Shown here: in pieces, positions 45,235 through 58,944 of the stretch
Position numbering within the stretch: position 1 is the stretch's first letter
Layout of the letters: each line of letters starts with the position of its first letter
DNA from: Achromobacter dolens
GTDB lineage: Bacteria; Pseudomonadota; Gammaproteobacteria; Burkholderiales; Burkholderiaceae_B
DNA length: 64,000 nucleotides
Assembly: GCF_902859745.1 (NCBI RefSeq)
Contig: NZ_CADIJW010000006.1
Location: 124,001-188,000 of the forward strand
Direction: 5' to 3'
Notes under the pieces: generated by a model
What the model was told of the DNA's origin: nothing
Database searches by the model: none
What the model saw: the letters and a program-made list of their open reading frames with translations, nothing else
Made by a program: the position numbers and the translations under genes

Positions 45235-47703
45235 TCAGTTCGCCGCCGGGGCGGCCCGCAGCAGCCGCAAGCCGTTGGCCACCACCAGCAGGCTGGCGCC
45301 GACGTCGGCGAACACCGCCATCCACAGCGTGGCGTTGCCGGTCATCGCCAGCGCCAGGAACACCACCTTGATGCCGAGCGCCAGCGCGATGTTCTGCACC
45401 AGCACGCGGTGGGTGGCGCGCGACAGGCGCAGGAAGGTGCCGATCTTGCGCAGGTCGTCGTCCATCAGCGCCACGTCGGCCGTTTCGATGGCGGTGCCGG
45501 TGCCGGCCGCGCCCATGGCGAAGCCGATATCGGCGCGGGCCAGGGCCGGGGCGTCGTTGATGCCGTCGCCGACCATGCCGACCTTGCCGGCGGGCGCCAG
45601 CTTGCTTTCGATGGCGGCCAGCTTGTCTTCCGGCAGTTGATCGCCGCGCGCTTCGTCGATGCCGACCTGGCGCGCGATGGCTTGCGCCGTGGGCGTGTTG
45701 TCGCCCGTCAGCATCAGGGTGCGCACGCCCAGCGCGTGCAGGTCGGCGATGGCGGCCGCGCTGGTGGGCTTGACCGTGTCGGCCACCGCCGCCAGCGCCA
45801 GCACGCGCTGGCCATCGCTGAGCGCGATGGCGCTCTTGCCCTGCTGTTCCAGTTCGTCGAAACGGGCTTCCAGTTTTTCGTCCGACACGCCCAGCTCGCG
45901 CATCAGGCGGCGGTTGCCCAACTGGAACAGCACGCCGTCCACCTTGCCGCTGACGCCACGGCCGGGCAGGGCGGTGAAGTCGTCCACGTCCAGCAGGGCC
46001 TGGCCGGCGTCGCGCGCGGCGTTGGCCACGGCCAGCGACACCGGGTGGTCCGAGCGCGCCGCCAGGCTGGCGGCAATCCGCGCCGCGGGTTGGCGCGTCA
46101 GGTCGGAGACGTCCCAGTCCTGCAGGTCGGTCTGCACCGGCTTGCCATGGGTCAGCGTGCCGGTCTTGTCCAGCGCCAGCCACTTCAGGTTGCGGCCTTC
46201 CTCCAGGTACACGCCGCCCTTGACCAGGATGCCGCGGCGCGAGGCCGCCGTCAGGCCGCTGACGATGCTGACCGGCGTGGAGATCACCAGGGCGCAGGGG
46301 CAGGCGATGATCAGCAGCGCCAGGGCGCGATAGATCGCGTCGAACCAGGGCTGCGCCCACAGCAGCGGCGGCAGCACCGCCACCAGCACCGCCACGCCCA
46401 CCACGGCAGGCGTGTAGATGCGCGAGAAACGGTCGATGAAGCGCTGGGTCGGCGCGCGCGCGCCCTGGGCCTGTTCGACCGCATGGATGATGCGCGCCAG
46501 CGTGGTGTTGCCCGCCGCCGCGGTGACGCGGTAGTCGAACGAGCCGGCCGCGTTGACGGTGGCCGCATACACCTGATCGCCCTCGGCCTTTTCCACCGGC
46601 AGGCTTTCGCCCGTGATGGGGGACTGGTCCACCGCCGAGCGGCCGCTGACGATGAGGCCGTCGGCGGCGATGCGTTCGCCCGGTCGCACCCGCACCACGT
46701 CGTCGATCTGCAGTTGCGCCGCCGGCACCGATTGCCAGCCGCCGTCGGCCTGGCGCACGGTGGCGGTTTCGGGCGCCAGGTCCAGCAGGCCGCGGATGGC
46801 GTTGCGGGCGCGGTCGAGCGAACGGGCCTCGATCAGTTCAGCCACATTGAACAGGAACATCACCATGGCCGCTTCCGGCCACTGGCCGATCAGCACCGCG
46901 CCGGTGACGGCGATGCTCATGAGCGCGTTGATGTTGAGGTTGCCATTGCGCACGGCGATCCAGCCCTTGCGGTAGGTGCTGATGCCGCAGGCCAGGATGG
47001 CGGCGACCGCCAGCGCGGCGGTGACGCCCCAGTGCATGCCGGCGAAGTGCGAGGCTTCGGACAGCGCGGCAAGCACGCCGGCGCCGCCGATGGCCCACCA
47101 GTTCACGCGCGCGGCGGCCGGGGCCGGCGTGCGCGGCGCGTCGTCGGCCAGCGGTTCGGGCGTCATCCCCAGCGACTTGATGGCCGCGGTGATGCGGTCC
47201 AGCGCGCCCTCGGCGTGCACCACCGTCAGGATGCGCTGCATCAGGTTGAAGTCCAGCGCGTGCACGCCGTCGACGCTGTCGAGCTTCTTGCGGATCAGCG
47301 TTTCCTCGGTCGGGCAGTCCATCTGGCCGATGCGCAGGCGCGCCAGCAACTGGCCCGGGCCGGCCTGCAGCACGGCCGCGCCGCCGGCGGACATCTGGAT
47401 GTTGCCGGCATCGTGGCCGCAGCAGGCCGAGGCGCCGTGGTCATGCGTCCGCGCATGGGCATGGCCGTGATCGCGGTCGTGGTCGTGGCTGTGATTGTGA
47501 TCGTGATCGTGGCCGTGATCGTGATCATGGCCGGCGCCTTCGTGGCGATGGCCGGCGGCCGAGGCGGCCTTGCCTTGCGCGGGGCCGCAGCATGCGCCGG
47601 CGTGGTCATGCCCGCCGGACGCAGCCGGGGTCTTGGCGCCGCAGCAGGCGTCCGGTCGTCCGGAAGCGGTGGGATCGGTATGTTTGTTCGTTGCGCAAGA
47701 CAT
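45235..47703 (-). CDS. cadA: Heavy-metal P1B-type ATPase (Cd/Zn/Pb exporter) with His-rich N-terminus
   Basis: The 822-residue inner-membrane pump has the P-type phosphorylation site DKTGT, the TGES motif, [10 protein letters not shown], and the metal gate CPC in [11 protein letters not shown], as in ZntA/CadA/PbrA. One HMA-like domain contains MDCPTEE (128-134). Residues 53-98 are dominated by His-Asp repeats flanked by ACCG clusters, a probable metal-binding tail. The ATG at 47703 is chosen because the MerR-type promoter puts the RNA start near the alternative ATG at 47727. It is divergent from the MerR regulator and exports Cd, Zn or Pb. Confidence 0.92.
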   Translation of the reverse strand: MSCATNKHTDPTASGRPDACCGAKTPAASGGHDHAGACCGPAQGKAASAAGHRHEGAGHDHDHGHDHDHNHSHDHDRDHGHAHARTHDHGASACCGHDAGNIQMSAGGAAVLQAGPGQLLARLRIGQMDCPTEETLIRKKLDSVDGVHALDFNLMQRILTVVHAEGALDRITAAIKSLGMTPEPLADDAPRTPAPAAARVNWWAIGGAGVLAALSEASHFAGMHWGVTAALAVAAILACGISTYRKGWIAVRNGNLNINALMSIAVTGAVLIGQWPEAAMVMFLFNVAELIEARSLDRARNAIRGLLDLAPETATVRQADGGWQSVPAAQLQIDDVVRVRPGERIAADGLIVSGRSAVDQSPITGESLPVEKAEGDQVYAATVNAAGSFDYRVTAAAGNTTLARIIHAVEQAQGARAPTQRFIDRFSRIYTPAVVGVAVLVAVLPPLLWAQPWFDAIYRALALLIIACPCALVISTPVSIVSGLTAASRRGILVKGGVYLEEGRNLKWLALDKTGTLTHGKPVQTDLQDWDVSDLTRQPAARIAASLAARSDHPVSLAVANAARDAGQALLDVDDFTALPGRGVSGKVDGVLFQLGNRRLMRELGVSDEKLEARFDELEQQGKSAIALSDGQRVLALAAVADTVKPTSAAAIADLHALGVRTLMLTGDNTPTAQAIARQVGIDEARGDQLPEDKLAAIESKLAPAGKVGMVGDGINDAPALARADIGFAMGAAGTGTAIETADVALMDDDLRKIGTFLRLSRATHRVLVQNIALALGIKVVFLALAMTGNATLWMAVFADVGASLLVVANGLRLLRAAPAAN

Positions 47704-47734
47704 TCGCGTTGCCTTTTCGTAAGCCATTGACCGT

Positions 47735-47765
47735 ATTCCACACCTTGGAGTTACTATAGGGTCAA
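47735..47765 (-). promoter_or_regulatory. MerR-type promoter of the metal ATPase gene
   Basis: On the minus strand TTGACC (47765-47760) and TGGAAT (47740-47735) are 19 bp apart, the overlong spacer typical of MerR-activated promoters. The spacer holds the interrupted dyad at 47742-47762 (arms like ACCTTGGAGT and ACTATAGGGT), close to CadR/PbrR sites. Confidence 0.85.
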
Positions 47766-47801
47766 CCCCCTTTAATCCATCGGATGCGTCCGGGAGGCAT
47801 G

Positions 47802-48236
47802 ATGCGTATCGGCGAATTGGCCACGGCGGCCGGCACCACGGTCGAAACCGTCAGGTATTACGAAAAGGAAGGGCTGCTGCCCGCCCCGGAACGGGGACTG
47901 AACAACTACCGCAGCTACGGCCAGCCCCACCTGGAGCGCCTGCGGCTGATCCGCAACTGCCGCGCGCTGGACATGACGCAGGACGAGATCCGCGCCATCC
48001 TGTCGCTGGCCGACAATCACCAGGCAGGATGTGGCCCCATTAATGAACTGTTCGATGAGCACATCTCCCACGTGGACGAGCGCATCGCCGAGCTGACCCA
48101 GTTGAAGACGCAATTGACCGATCTCCGCCAGCGCTGCCTGTCGGCGCGGCCCGACGCGGAAGACTGCGGCATCCTGCACGGCCTGTCGGAAATGCAGGTC
48201 GAGGAACGCCAGGAACGCCATACCCACCTCGGTTGA
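47802..48236 (+). CDS. cadR: MerR-family Cd(II)/Pb(II)-responsive regulator
   Basis: The 144-residue protein starts [21 protein letters not shown], the MerR helix-turn-helix, followed by a dimer helix. Cys77, Cys112 and Cys122 match the metal-binding set of CadR/PbrR proteins; a short His pair lies near the end (ERHTHLG). GGGAGG lies upstream; ATG at 47802 is favoured over the adjacent ATG at 47799. It is divergent from the P-type ATPase and should bind the 19-bp-spaced promoter and untwist it when metal is bound. Confidence 0.92.
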   Translation: MRIGELATAAGTTVETVRYYEKEGLLPAPERGLNNYRSYGQPHLERLRLIRNCRALDMTQDEIRAILSLADNHQAGCGPINELFDEHISHVDERIAELTQLKTQLTDLRQRCLSARPDAEDCGILHGLSEMQVEERQERHTHLG

Positions 48237-48361
48237 ATCCGCCAGTCGCCATGCGCCGGGCAGGGGGATAGCCGTCCCCCGCGCGGCCATGGCGTAATAT
48301 GAGAACCCTTCTCTTTCCCATTTGGGAAACCGCCAGAATCCTGTTACCTGTGCCTGACTCC

Positions 48362-48955
48362 ATGACCCAGACCGCCACCGCCACGCCCCTGCATGCCATC
48401 ACCTCGCGCCGTTCCGTGAAGTTCCTGCGGGGTCCGGCGCCCAAACCCGCCGAGCTCGAACAGATCCTGCAGGCCGCCATGTCGGCCCCCGACCACGGCG
48501 CGCTGCGCCCGTGGCGTTTCGTGGTGATCCAGGGCGAGGCCATCGGCAAGCTGGCCGACGTGGCGCTGGAAGCCGTCAAGCGCAGCGGAGATCCGCGCAT
48601 GACGCCGGAAAAGGAAAAGTCGGTGCGCGAGTGGATGGCGGGCGTGCCGCTGTTCGTCGCCGTGGCGCAGAAGATCGCCCACGACAACACCAAGATCCCC
48701 GAGGCCGAGCAACTGCTGGCCACCGGCTGCGCCACCATGAACATCCTGAACGCCGCCCACATGCTGGGCTATGGCGCGTTCTGGAGCACCGGCATCGGCA
48801 CCTACGTCGAAGACGTGCAGGCGGCGCTGGGCCTGGATTCGCTCGACTACCGCTTCCTCGGCTTCCTCGCGATCGGCACGCCGGCGTGCGCGGTGCCGCC
48901 GGCCAACCGTCCGGACTACCGCGAGTTCGTCACCGAGTGGACCGGTCCGGTCTGA
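48362..48955 (+). CDS. Nitroreductase family protein (YdjA-like)
   Basis: The 197-residue flavoprotein has the short YdjA-type nitroreductase pattern: ITSRRSVKFLRG (FMN phosphate), AAMSAPDHGALRPWRFVVI, GCATMNILNAAHMLGYGAFW and GFLAIGTPA. It probably uses FMN and NAD(P)H to reduce nitro compounds or quinones; its natural substrate is unknown. The ATG at 48362 gives the family length, although no ribosome site is clear; 48299 is an alternative. A bidirectional terminator follows directly. Confidence 0.9.
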   Translation: MTQTATATPLHAITSRRSVKFLRGPAPKPAELEQILQAAMSAPDHGALRPWRFVVIQGEAIGKLADVALEAVKRSGDPRMTPEKEKSVREWMAGVPLFVAVAQKIAHDNTKIPEAEQLLATGCATMNILNAAHMLGYGAFWSTGIGTYVEDVQAALGLDSLDYRFLGFLAIGTPACAVPPANRPDYREFVTEWTGPV

Positions 48956-48967
48956 GGCGCGTCGTGG

Positions 48968-49002
48968 CGCAAAAAAACCGGCTGCTGGCCGGTTTTTTTG
49001 CG
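48968..49002. terminator. Bidirectional terminator after the nitroreductase gene
   Basis: Perfect 15-base arms (CGCAAAAAAACCGGC and its complement) around TGCTG, with seven Ts on either strand. It separates convergent genes. Confidence 0.94.
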
Positions 49003-49010
49003 TGCGTCGC

Positions 49011-49337
49011 TTACCGTTGCGACGCGATGGGCCGGAAGGCCGCGCGCACGAGTTTCTCCAGGCCCCAGCCCACGGCATAGAAGAGGGCCAGCGTCGGCAG
49101 CCCGATCAGCAGGTAGCCGCCGACCCAGGACAGCTCACCGAGCAGCCGGTCCAGGTTCAGTTCGTGCAGCAGCGCAAGCTGCAAGGCCAATGGCAATTGC
49201 AGCAGCACGAAGCGGCCCTTGTCGTCGCCGTCGGCGGACAGTGCGCCGGCGATGCAGAGGATGACGATGGCGAGGTAAAGCGCGGCAAACACGATGCCGG
49301 TCCAGCTGAACCCTTTCGAGGCAGTCAATCGAGGCAC
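49011..49337 (-). CDS. Small membrane protein, hypothetical
   Basis: The 108-residue product has three hydrophobic stretches (about 12-33, 44-58, 70-92) and a basic C-terminus. No family is recognised. The start is a GTG at 49337 with GGAA a few bases upstream. It is a single gene ending at a strong bidirectional terminator, which supports its being transcribed. Confidence 0.6.
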   Translation of the reverse strand: MPRLTASKGFSWTGIVFAALYLAIVILCIAGALSADGDDKGRFVLLQLPLALQLALLHELNLDRLLGELSWVGGYLLIGLPTLALFYAVGWGLEKLVRAAFRPIASQR

Positions 49338-51063
<1,726 letters not shown>

Positions 51064-51066
51064 GTC

Positions 51067-52110
51067 ATGGCTATCGATAACAATGTTGGTCCGGCGTCCG
51101 CGCCGATGACCATGATCCAGGCTTTGCGCTCGGCCATGGATGTGATGCTGGAGCGTGACGGCAACGTGGTGGTGTTCGGCCAGGACGTGGGCTATTTCGG
51201 CGGCGTGTTCCGCTGCACCGAGGGCCTGCAGGCCAAATACGGCAGCTCGCGCGTGTTCGACACGCCGATCTCCGAAGGCGGCATCGTCGGCGTGGCGGTG
51301 GGCATGGGCGCCTACGGCCTGCGGCCGGTGTGCGAGATCCAGTTCGCCGACTATTTCTATCCTGCTTCCGACCAGATCGTGTCGGAAGCGGCGCGCCTGC
51401 GCTACCGCTCGGTGGGCGAATTCATCGCGCCCATGACCATCCGCATGCCCTGCGGCGGCGGCATCTACGGCGGCCAGACGCACAGCCAGAGCCCCGAGGC
51501 CATGTTCACCCAGGTCTGCGGGCTGCGCACGGTGATGCCGTCCAACCCCTACGACGCCAAGGGCCTGCTGATCGCGTCCATCGAAAACGACGATCCGGTC
51601 ATCTTCCTGGAACCCAAGCGCCTGTACAACGGCCCGTTCGACGGCCACCACGACCGTCCCGTGACGCCGTGGACCGGACGCCCGGGCAGCGTGGTGCCGA
51701 CCGGCTACTACACCGTGCCGCTGGACACCGCCGCGATCGTGCGGCCGGGCAACGCGCTGACGGTGCTGACCTACGGCACCACGGTGCACGTGTCGCTGAC
51801 CGCGGCCGAGGAAACCGGCATCGACGCCGAGGTCATCGACCTGCGCAGCCTGTGGCCGCTGGACCTGGAGACCATCGTCAACTCGGTCAGGAAGACCGGT
51901 CGCTGCGTCGTGGTGCACGAAGCCACGCGCACCTGCGGCTTCGGCGCCGAACTGATCGCGCTGGTGCAAGAACACTGCTTCCATCACCTCGAAGCGCCCG
52001 TCGAGCGCGTGACCGGTTGGGACACTCCCTATCCGCACGCGCAGGAATGGGCGTATTTCCCCGGCCCGCGCCGGGTCGGCGAAGCGTTCAAGCGCGCGAT
52101 GGAGGTGTGA
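51067..52110 (+). CDS. bkdA2: Branched-chain 2-oxoacid dehydrogenase E1 beta subunit
   Basis: The 347-residue protein has the E1-beta blocks NVVVFGQDVGYFGGVFRCTE, RVFDTPISEGGIVGVAVGM, and VIDLRSLWPLDLETI in the C-terminal transketolase domain. It completes the ThDP site with BkdA1. It starts three bases after bkdA1 and is followed one base later by the E2 gene, so all are translated together. Confidence 0.96.
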   Translation: MAIDNNVGPASAPMTMIQALRSAMDVMLERDGNVVVFGQDVGYFGGVFRCTEGLQAKYGSSRVFDTPISEGGIVGVAVGMGAYGLRPVCEIQFADYFYPASDQIVSEAARLRYRSVGEFIAPMTIRMPCGGGIYGGQTHSQSPEAMFTQVCGLRTVMPSNPYDAKGLLIASIENDDPVIFLEPKRLYNGPFDGHHDRPVTPWTGRPGSVVPTGYYTVPLDTAAIVRPGNALTVLTYGTTVHVSLTAAEETGIDAEVIDLRSLWPLDLETIVNSVRKTGRCVVVHEATRTCGFGAELIALVQEHCFHHLEAPVERVTGWDTPYPHAQEWAYFPGPRRVGEAFKRAMEV

Positions 52111-52111
52111 G

Positions 52112-53473
52112 ATGGGGATTCATGTCATCAAGATGCCCGACATCGGCGAAGGCATTGCCGAGGTCGAACTGGTGGGCTGGCACGTCAAGGTGGGCGACAC
52201 GGTCGCCGAGGACCAGCCGCTGGCCGACGTCATGACCGACAAGGCCACGGTCGAGATCCCGTCGCCCGTGGTCGGCCGCGTGGTCGCGCTGGGCGGCGAA
52301 GTCGGCCAGGTCATGGCCGTGGGCGGCGAACTGATCCGCCTGGAAGTGGAAGGCGAGGGTAACGTCAAGGGCGAGGCGGCGGCGCAGAAACCGCAGGCGG
52401 CTGCCGCGCCGGCTCCGGCGGCAAGCGCGGCGGCCGCCGCACCGGCGCCGGCCAAGGCCGACAAGGCCCCGGCCGGCGGCGTTGCCGGCCAGATCGCCGC
52501 GTCGCTGCAATCGTCCGCCGCCGCGCCGCAAGCGCCCTCCGCGCCGTCCAGCCGTCCGGCCGCCGCGCGCCAGGCGCCCGCCGCGGCCCGCCAACCCGGC
52601 GAAAAGCCGCTGGCCTCGCCGGCGGTGCGCAAGCGCGCCTGGGACCTGGGCATCGAGCTGCGCTACGTGCACGGCAGCGGCCCGGCCGGCCGCGTCATGC
52701 ACGAGGACCTGGACGCCTACCTGCAAGGGCAGGGCGCGGCCACGACCGCGCGCGGCCCGGCCTACGCCGAGCGCAACGACGAAGAGCAGGTGCCGGTGAT
52801 CGGCCTGCGTCGCAAGATCGCGCAGAAGATGGCCGAGTCCAAGCGCCGCATTCCGCATTTCAGCTACGTGGAGGAAATCGACGTCACCGAGCTCGAGGAC
52901 CTGCGCGTCAGCCTGAACGCGAAGTTCGGCGAGTCGCGCGGCAAGCTGACGCTGCTGCCGCTGCTGGCGCGCGCCATGGTGATCGCGCTGCGCGACTTCC
53001 CGCAGATCAACGCCCGCTATGACGACGAGGCCGGCCAGGTGACGCGCTATGGCGCCGTGCACATCGGCATCGCCACGCAGAGCGACGGCGGCCTGATGGT
53101 GCCGGTGATGCGCCACGCCGAAACCCGCGACCTGTGGTCGATGGCGGCCGAGATCGGCCGGCTGGCGCAGGCGGTGCGCGCCGGCAGCGCCGGACGCGAC
53201 GAGCTGTCCGGCTCGACCATCACCATCACCAGCCTGGGGCCGCTGGGCGGCATCGTCACCACGCCGGTCATCAACCATCCCGAGGTCGGCATCGTGGGCG
53301 TGAACCGCATCGTCGAGCGGCCCGCCTTCCGCAATGGCGCCGTGGTGGCGCGCAAGCTGATGAACCTGTCGTCCTCGTTCGACCACCGCGTGGTCGACGG
53401 CATGGACGCGGCCCGCTTCATCCAGGCCGTGCGCGCGCTGCTGGAACAACCCGCGCTGCTTTTCGTGGAGTAA
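52112..53473 (+). CDS. bkdB: Branched-chain 2-oxoacid dehydrogenase E2 (lipoamide acyltransferase)
   Basis: The 453-residue protein has one N-terminal lipoyl domain with lipoyl Lys44 in [10 protein letters not shown], an Ala/Pro-rich linker (about 90-165), a subunit-binding domain ([20 protein letters not shown]) and the acyltransferase domain ending in the catalytic DHRVVDG. It moves the acyl group from E1 to CoA and forms the complex core. The start is one base after bkdA2. It ends two bases before the E3 start. Confidence 0.95.
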   Translation: MGIHVIKMPDIGEGIAEVELVGWHVKVGDTVAEDQPLADVMTDKATVEIPSPVVGRVVALGGEVGQVMAVGGELIRLEVEGEGNVKGEAAAQKPQAAAAPAPAASAAAAAPAPAKADKAPAGGVAGQIAASLQSSAAAPQAPSAPSSRPAAARQAPAAARQPGEKPLASPAVRKRAWDLGIELRYVHGSGPAGRVMHEDLDAYLQGQGAATTARGPAYAERNDEEQVPVIGLRRKIAQKMAESKRRIPHFSYVEEIDVTELEDLRVSLNAKFGESRGKLTLLPLLARAMVIALRDFPQINARYDDEAGQVTRYGAVHIGIATQSDGGLMVPVMRHAETRDLWSMAAEIGRLAQAVRAGSAGRDELSGSTITITSLGPLGGIVTTPVINHPEVGIVGVNRIVERPAFRNGAVVARKLMNLSSSFDHRVVDGMDAARFIQAVRALLEQPALLFVE

Positions 53474-53475
53474 GC

Positions 53476-54879
<1,404 letters not shown>

Positions 54880-54900
54880 AAGCTGTCGCGGCGTATCCGG

Positions 54901-54941
54901 AGCCGTGGTGGTGGGCATCCTGCCCGCCGCCGCGGCTTTTT
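54901..54941 (+). terminator. Terminator of the bkd operon
   Basis: A long stem starting AGCCGTGG and ending CCGCGGCT, with an inner GGGCA/TGCCC pairing, is followed by five Ts. It lies 21 bp after the lpdV stop. Confidence 0.82.
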
Positions 54942-55050
54942 CCTGTGCGGGCCCGTTTGCCGGACGGCATGGGTTGCCCGTGATGCGCGCAGGACACGCG
55001 GCGCGGACGCGTTCAAGGCAACAGGCCTGGAACGCCCGCGTTCGTGCTCG

Positions 55051-57126
55051 CTAGCGGCGCGCGTCGATGTAGGGCCGCGCCTGCAGGATGATGATCCTGT
55101 CGCCGACCACCGCCCATTCGATGTCCTGGTCGACCTGGCCCAGGCGCTGCTTGACCTGCCGGCCCACGGCGGCCAGCCGCGCCACCAGCGCGTCGTTCAG
55201 CACCTGGCGCGCGTCCGCCGCGATCGGCACTTCGCGCACGCCGCCGCCGGCGTCGGCCACCAACTGCGTGTCCTCGGCCGAGCGGCTCAGCACCTGCACC
55301 GCCTTGGACCAGCTCGAATACATCACCTGCTCGGCCTGGCGCTTGCCTTCCACCACCTTGATGCCCAGGCCGCGCTTGGCCGAGATGTAGGTCACGTAGC
55401 GGCGGCTGGCGTCGAACGGGTCGCGCGTGATCATGACGCCGGAGCTGTCGGACGGCGCCGCCAATTGCACCAGCACGGCCATCACCACCGCGTCCTGGGG
55501 GATGCCCGCCGCGCGCCGCGCCTCGTAGGCGTCGAAGTTGTAGACCGAGGCCCACACGGTCTGCACCGCCTTGGCCAGCGCGTCAAGCTGGGTGACGTTG
55601 GGCACGGTGGTGTACAGACCGGCGCCGCTGAAGCCGGGCAGGTCCTCGGAATTGGACGAGCTGCGCACGAACACGCCCGCGCCCTTCAGGCGCGATTGCC
55701 ACAGCGCCTGCCAGGATTCGGCCTGCGCCGGGTCGACGGCGGCCTGCATGATGTCCTGGCGCAGGGCCGCCAGTTCCTTGCGCCGGACTTCGGCGTCGGC
55801 CACGAAGTCGGCGCGCTGTTCCAGCGCCGCCACCCGTTGCGCCACGTTCAGCCGCTGCATGAAGGCGGCGTATTGCGCGAACGGGATGCAGAAGCCGTCC
55901 GGCACGCTGGCGGCCGGCGGCAATGCGGAGCGGAGCGCGCCCAGGTTGGCGGCCTTGACGCCGCAATGGCGGCTGTCGCGCACCGCCAGGGCATCGAGCG
56001 GCTTGAGCGCCTGCACCGTCAGGTCCGGCTTGGGCAGTTGCGCGCGCGGCTTGGGCGGCGTGGCCGGCGGTTGGTTGGCGGGCTTGTCGCTGGGCCGCAC
56101 CTGGTAGTCGTTGCCGCTGACAGTCAGCGTGACCCACTGGCCGTCGTACTGGCGCAGTGCGGTGGTGGCGTCGCGCACGTAGGCGTTGGGAATGCCCCAG
56201 CCCTTGGCCAGCAGGTTGACGTGCGACAGCAGCGTGGACGGGCGCTGCGTGATCAGGCCGGCCACGGGCGGGATGGCGATCGGCACTTCGTCCAGCACCA
56301 CGATGTCGTCGCGCTTGAGGTCGGGCGTGGCCTCGACCGAGGCGACGATGCGCAGTCGGCCCTGCGCGCTGCCGGGGTTCAGCGGCAGAAACGCCTGTTC
56401 GCGCAGCAGCGCTTCCTGGGTCACAAAGGTCAGGCCGGCGGTAGCGGCGGCCTGTTCGTGCAGCGTCGAGTTGGTCTTGAAGCGGACCGGGGCATAGAAG
56501 CTTTTGGCGACCACCTCGTCGGCCAGCTTCAGCAGTTCGGGGGTGAGGCGGTCGCCTTCCCAGAATTCATAGGTGTAGCCGGGCAGGTCGCGCTGCCAAC
56601 TGAGGGTGCCGAACAGCAGGCGGCGGTTGGGATCCTTGTATTGCGCGGTCAGCGCGGCCTTGTCCTTGCCGGGCAGCAGGCGGCGCTCGCGCGCGAAGGT
56701 CTCGTGCAGGCCGTAGCGCGGCGTGTCCAGGTAATGGATGCGGTTGCCGCGCTGGCGGTCGATCACGAACAGCACGTGCGGGATTTCCAGCGGCGTGCCG
56801 GCGTTGTAGACGCGCGCCAACTGGCGGAACGCGGCTTCGTCGTCGATCCGGGCCATGAAGGCGGGACCGCCGCGGCGCGCGTCCTCGGCCTTGCGCGCCG
56901 CGATCTCCTCGGGGGTCAGCGGCCGGGGGGCCCTGAAGGGCTCGATGACGTTGTTTTCGTACGGCGACGGCTTGCGCGCCGTCTGCGCCTTGGCGGCGGG
57001 GAGGAGGGCGGCAAGCGCCAGCAGGCAGGCGGTCGTCAGGATGGCCGGACGGGACAGGGGCGACGGAAACCAGGACGCGCGCAGGGCTGGCATGGGGGAG
57101 GGGCTGAGTGGAAAAGCGCCCATCAT
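55051..57126 (-). CDS. Exported PEP synthase/PPDK-like protein with swapped domain order
   Basis: The 691-residue protein has a signal-like N-terminus (hydrophobic AILTTACLLALAALLPAAKA, with AKA before QT). A middle segment with TQRPSTLLSHVNLLAKGWGIP resembles the phosphohistidine swivel domain of PEP-utilising enzymes. The C-terminal 270 residues match the PPDK N-terminal ATP-binding domain (GVKAANLGAL, VRSSSNSEDLPGFSGAGLY, ending IEWAVVGDRIIILQARP). In PpsA the ATP domain comes first; here the order is reversed and no PEP-binding barrel is present. The start at 57126 has GGGAGGGG six bases upstream. Function unknown. Confidence 0.78.
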   Translation of the reverse strand: MMGAFPLSPSPMPALRASWFPSPLSRPAILTTACLLALAALLPAAKAQTARKPSPYENNVIEPFRAPRPLTPEEIAARKAEDARRGGPAFMARIDDEAAFRQLARVYNAGTPLEIPHVLFVIDRQRGNRIHYLDTPRYGLHETFARERRLLPGKDKAALTAQYKDPNRRLLFGTLSWQRDLPGYTYEFWEGDRLTPELLKLADEVVAKSFYAPVRFKTNSTLHEQAAATAGLTFVTQEALLREQAFLPLNPGSAQGRLRIVASVEATPDLKRDDIVVLDEVPIAIPPVAGLITQRPSTLLSHVNLLAKGWGIPNAYVRDATTALRQYDGQWVTLTVSGNDYQVRPSDKPANQPPATPPKPRAQLPKPDLTVQALKPLDALAVRDSRHCGVKAANLGALRSALPPAASVPDGFCIPFAQYAAFMQRLNVAQRVAALEQRADFVADAEVRRKELAALRQDIMQAAVDPAQAESWQALWQSRLKGAGVFVRSSSNSEDLPGFSGAGLYTTVPNVTQLDALAKAVQTVWASVYNFDAYEARRAAGIPQDAVVMAVLVQLAAPSDSSGVMITRDPFDASRRYVTYISAKRGLGIKVVEGKRQAEQVMYSSWSKAVQVLSRSAEDTQLVADAGGGVREVPIAADARQVLNDALVARLAAVGRQVKQRLGQVDQDIEWAVVGDRIIILQARPYIDARR

Positions 57127-57209
57127 AGCGAACCCCTCCCCGCCGCTCGTGCGAGATCGGAAACGAGGAATGACACGCCGTGACAGGTAATTTGCGTAGC
57201 GTGGCCACA

Positions 57210-57246
57210 AAAGAAAACGGCCCCGGAAATCCGAGGCCGCTTGTTT
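57210..57246 (-). terminator. Terminator of argH
   Basis: CGGCC and GGCCG outer arms with an inner CCGG/CCG stem precede a TTTTCTTTT run on the minus strand, about 30 bp past the argH stop. It separates argH from the exported PEP-synthase-like gene. Confidence 0.8.
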
Positions 57247-57270
57247 TCCCGCCAGGGAATCGCCGGCGTG

Positions 57271-58689
57271 TTACGCCGCCGTTTCCTGCAGCACGCGGCG
57301 GGCTTCCTCGGCCACGCGTTCGGGGGCGGTGCCGCCCACGTGCTTGCGCGCGGCGACCGAGCCTTCCAGCGTCAGCACCTGGTGCACGTCGTCGCCGATG
57401 GTCGGGTGATAGGCCTTGAGTTCGTCCAGCGACAGGTCGGCCAGGTCGCAGCCGCGCTGTTCGCAGTCGCGCACGGCGTGGGCCACCACTTCGTGGGCAT
57501 CGCGGAACGGCACGCCGCGCTTGACCAGGTAGTCGGCCAGGTCGGTCGCGGTGGCGAAGCCCTGCAGCGCGGCGGCGCGCATGTTGTCGGCCTTGACCTT
57601 GATGCCGGCGGCCATGTCGGCGAAGATCGTCAGCGTGTCGCGCACGGTGTCGACGGTGTCGAACAGGCCTTCCTTGTCTTCCTGGTTGTCCTTGTTGTAG
57701 GCCAGGGGCTGGCCTTTCATCAGGGTCAGCAGGGCGACCAGGTTGCCGTTGACGCGGCCGGTCTTGCCCCGCGCCAGTTCGGGCACGTCGGGGTTTTTCT
57801 TCTGCGGCATGATCGAGCTGCCGGTGCAGAAGCGGTCGGCCAGGTCGATGAAGCCGACGCGCGGGCTCATCCACAGCACCAGTTCTTCGGACAGGCGCGA
57901 GACGTGCGTCATGATCAGCGCGCCGGCGGCGCAGAACTCGATGGCGAAGTCGCGGTCGGAGACGGCGTCGAGCGAATTGCGGCAGACGCCGTCAAAGCCC
58001 AGGGTCTTGGCGACGCGTTCGCGGTCGATCGGGAACGAGGTGCCGGCCAGGGCGGCGGCGCCCAGCGGCAGGCGGTTGACGCGGCGGCGGCAGTCGGCCA
58101 GGCGCTCGGCGTCGCGGCCGAACATCTCGGCGTAGGCCAGCAGGTGGTGACCGAACGTGACGGGCTGGGCCACCTGCAGGTGGGTGAAGCCCGGCATGAT
58201 GGTGGCGGCGTTGTCCAGCGCCACCGTGGCCAGCGCGTGGCGCAACTGGCGCAGCAGGTCGATCAGGGTGTCGATTTCGCCGCGCAGCCACAGGCGGATG
58301 TCGGTGGCCACCTGGTCGTTGCGCGAACGGCCGGTGTGCAGGCGCTTGCCGGCATCGCCGACCAGCTCGACCAGGCGCTTCTCGATGTTCAGGTGCACGT
58401 CTTCGAGGTCGAGCAGCCACTGGAAGCTGCCGGCGTCGATTTCCGACAGGATCTGGGTCATGCCGCGCTGGATGTCGGCCAGGTCCTGGGCGCCGATGAT
58501 GCCCTGGGCCGCCAGCATGTCGGCGTGCGCCAGCGAACCCTGGATGTCGACGCGCGCCAGGCGCTTGTCGAAGTCCACGGACGCCGTGTAGCGTTTGACG
58601 AGTTCGGAAACCGGTTCCGAGAACCGGGCGGACCAGGCCTGCGCCTTGTTGGCGAACTGGTTTTGATCGGGGGAGGGAGTGTTTGCCAT
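57271..58689 (-). CDS. argH: Argininosuccinate lyase
   Basis: The 472-residue protein has the fumarase/aspartase signature [20 protein letters not shown] and the argininosuccinate lyase blocks [16 protein letters not shown] and [20 protein letters not shown]. It splits argininosuccinate into arginine and fumarate, the last step of arginine synthesis. Length is normal. The ATG at 58689 is in the usual place. It is monocistronic, with a terminator and a 255-bp gap to the divergent channel gene. Confidence 0.97.
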   Translation of the reverse strand: MANTPSPDQNQFANKAQAWSARFSEPVSELVKRYTASVDFDKRLARVDIQGSLAHADMLAAQGIIGAQDLADIQRGMTQILSEIDAGSFQWLLDLEDVHLNIEKRLVELVGDAGKRLHTGRSRNDQVATDIRLWLRGEIDTLIDLLRQLRHALATVALDNAATIMPGFTHLQVAQPVTFGHHLLAYAEMFGRDAERLADCRRRVNRLPLGAAALAGTSFPIDRERVAKTLGFDGVCRNSLDAVSDRDFAIEFCAAGALIMTHVSRLSEELVLWMSPRVGFIDLADRFCTGSSIMPQKKNPDVPELARGKTGRVNGNLVALLTLMKGQPLAYNKDNQEDKEGLFDTVDTVRDTLTIFADMAAGIKVKADNMRAAALQGFATATDLADYLVKRGVPFRDAHEVVAHAVRDCEQRGCDLADLSLDELKAYHPTIGDDVHQVLTLEGSVAARKHVGGTAPERVAEEARRVLQETAA

Positions 58690-58944
58690 GATGGCGGGGA
58701 TTATAGGGCCTGCCTCGGGCGCCTGACGAATCCGGCGCGACGCTGTTGCGGCTGGAAACGCGCGGCGGCGCGAGTTGTCGGATAATTCAGGGTCATATCC
58801 GGCGGTCCACGGCGTTTTTCCATCGCCGAGCCGCCTCAGGATGAAACACGCCCCTCCGGGGGCGGCACGCCCAAGGCGGCGGGGCTTTCCCCGGCGGCTG
58901 TCGGCGCCTTCCCACTTAGTCACCTGAAAGAGAGCACACGACCT

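Noticed and set aside
45175-47730. 851-codon plus-strand frame opposite the metal ATPase
   Set aside because: Shadow of the ATPase gene; no motif, and it runs through the bidirectional terminator.
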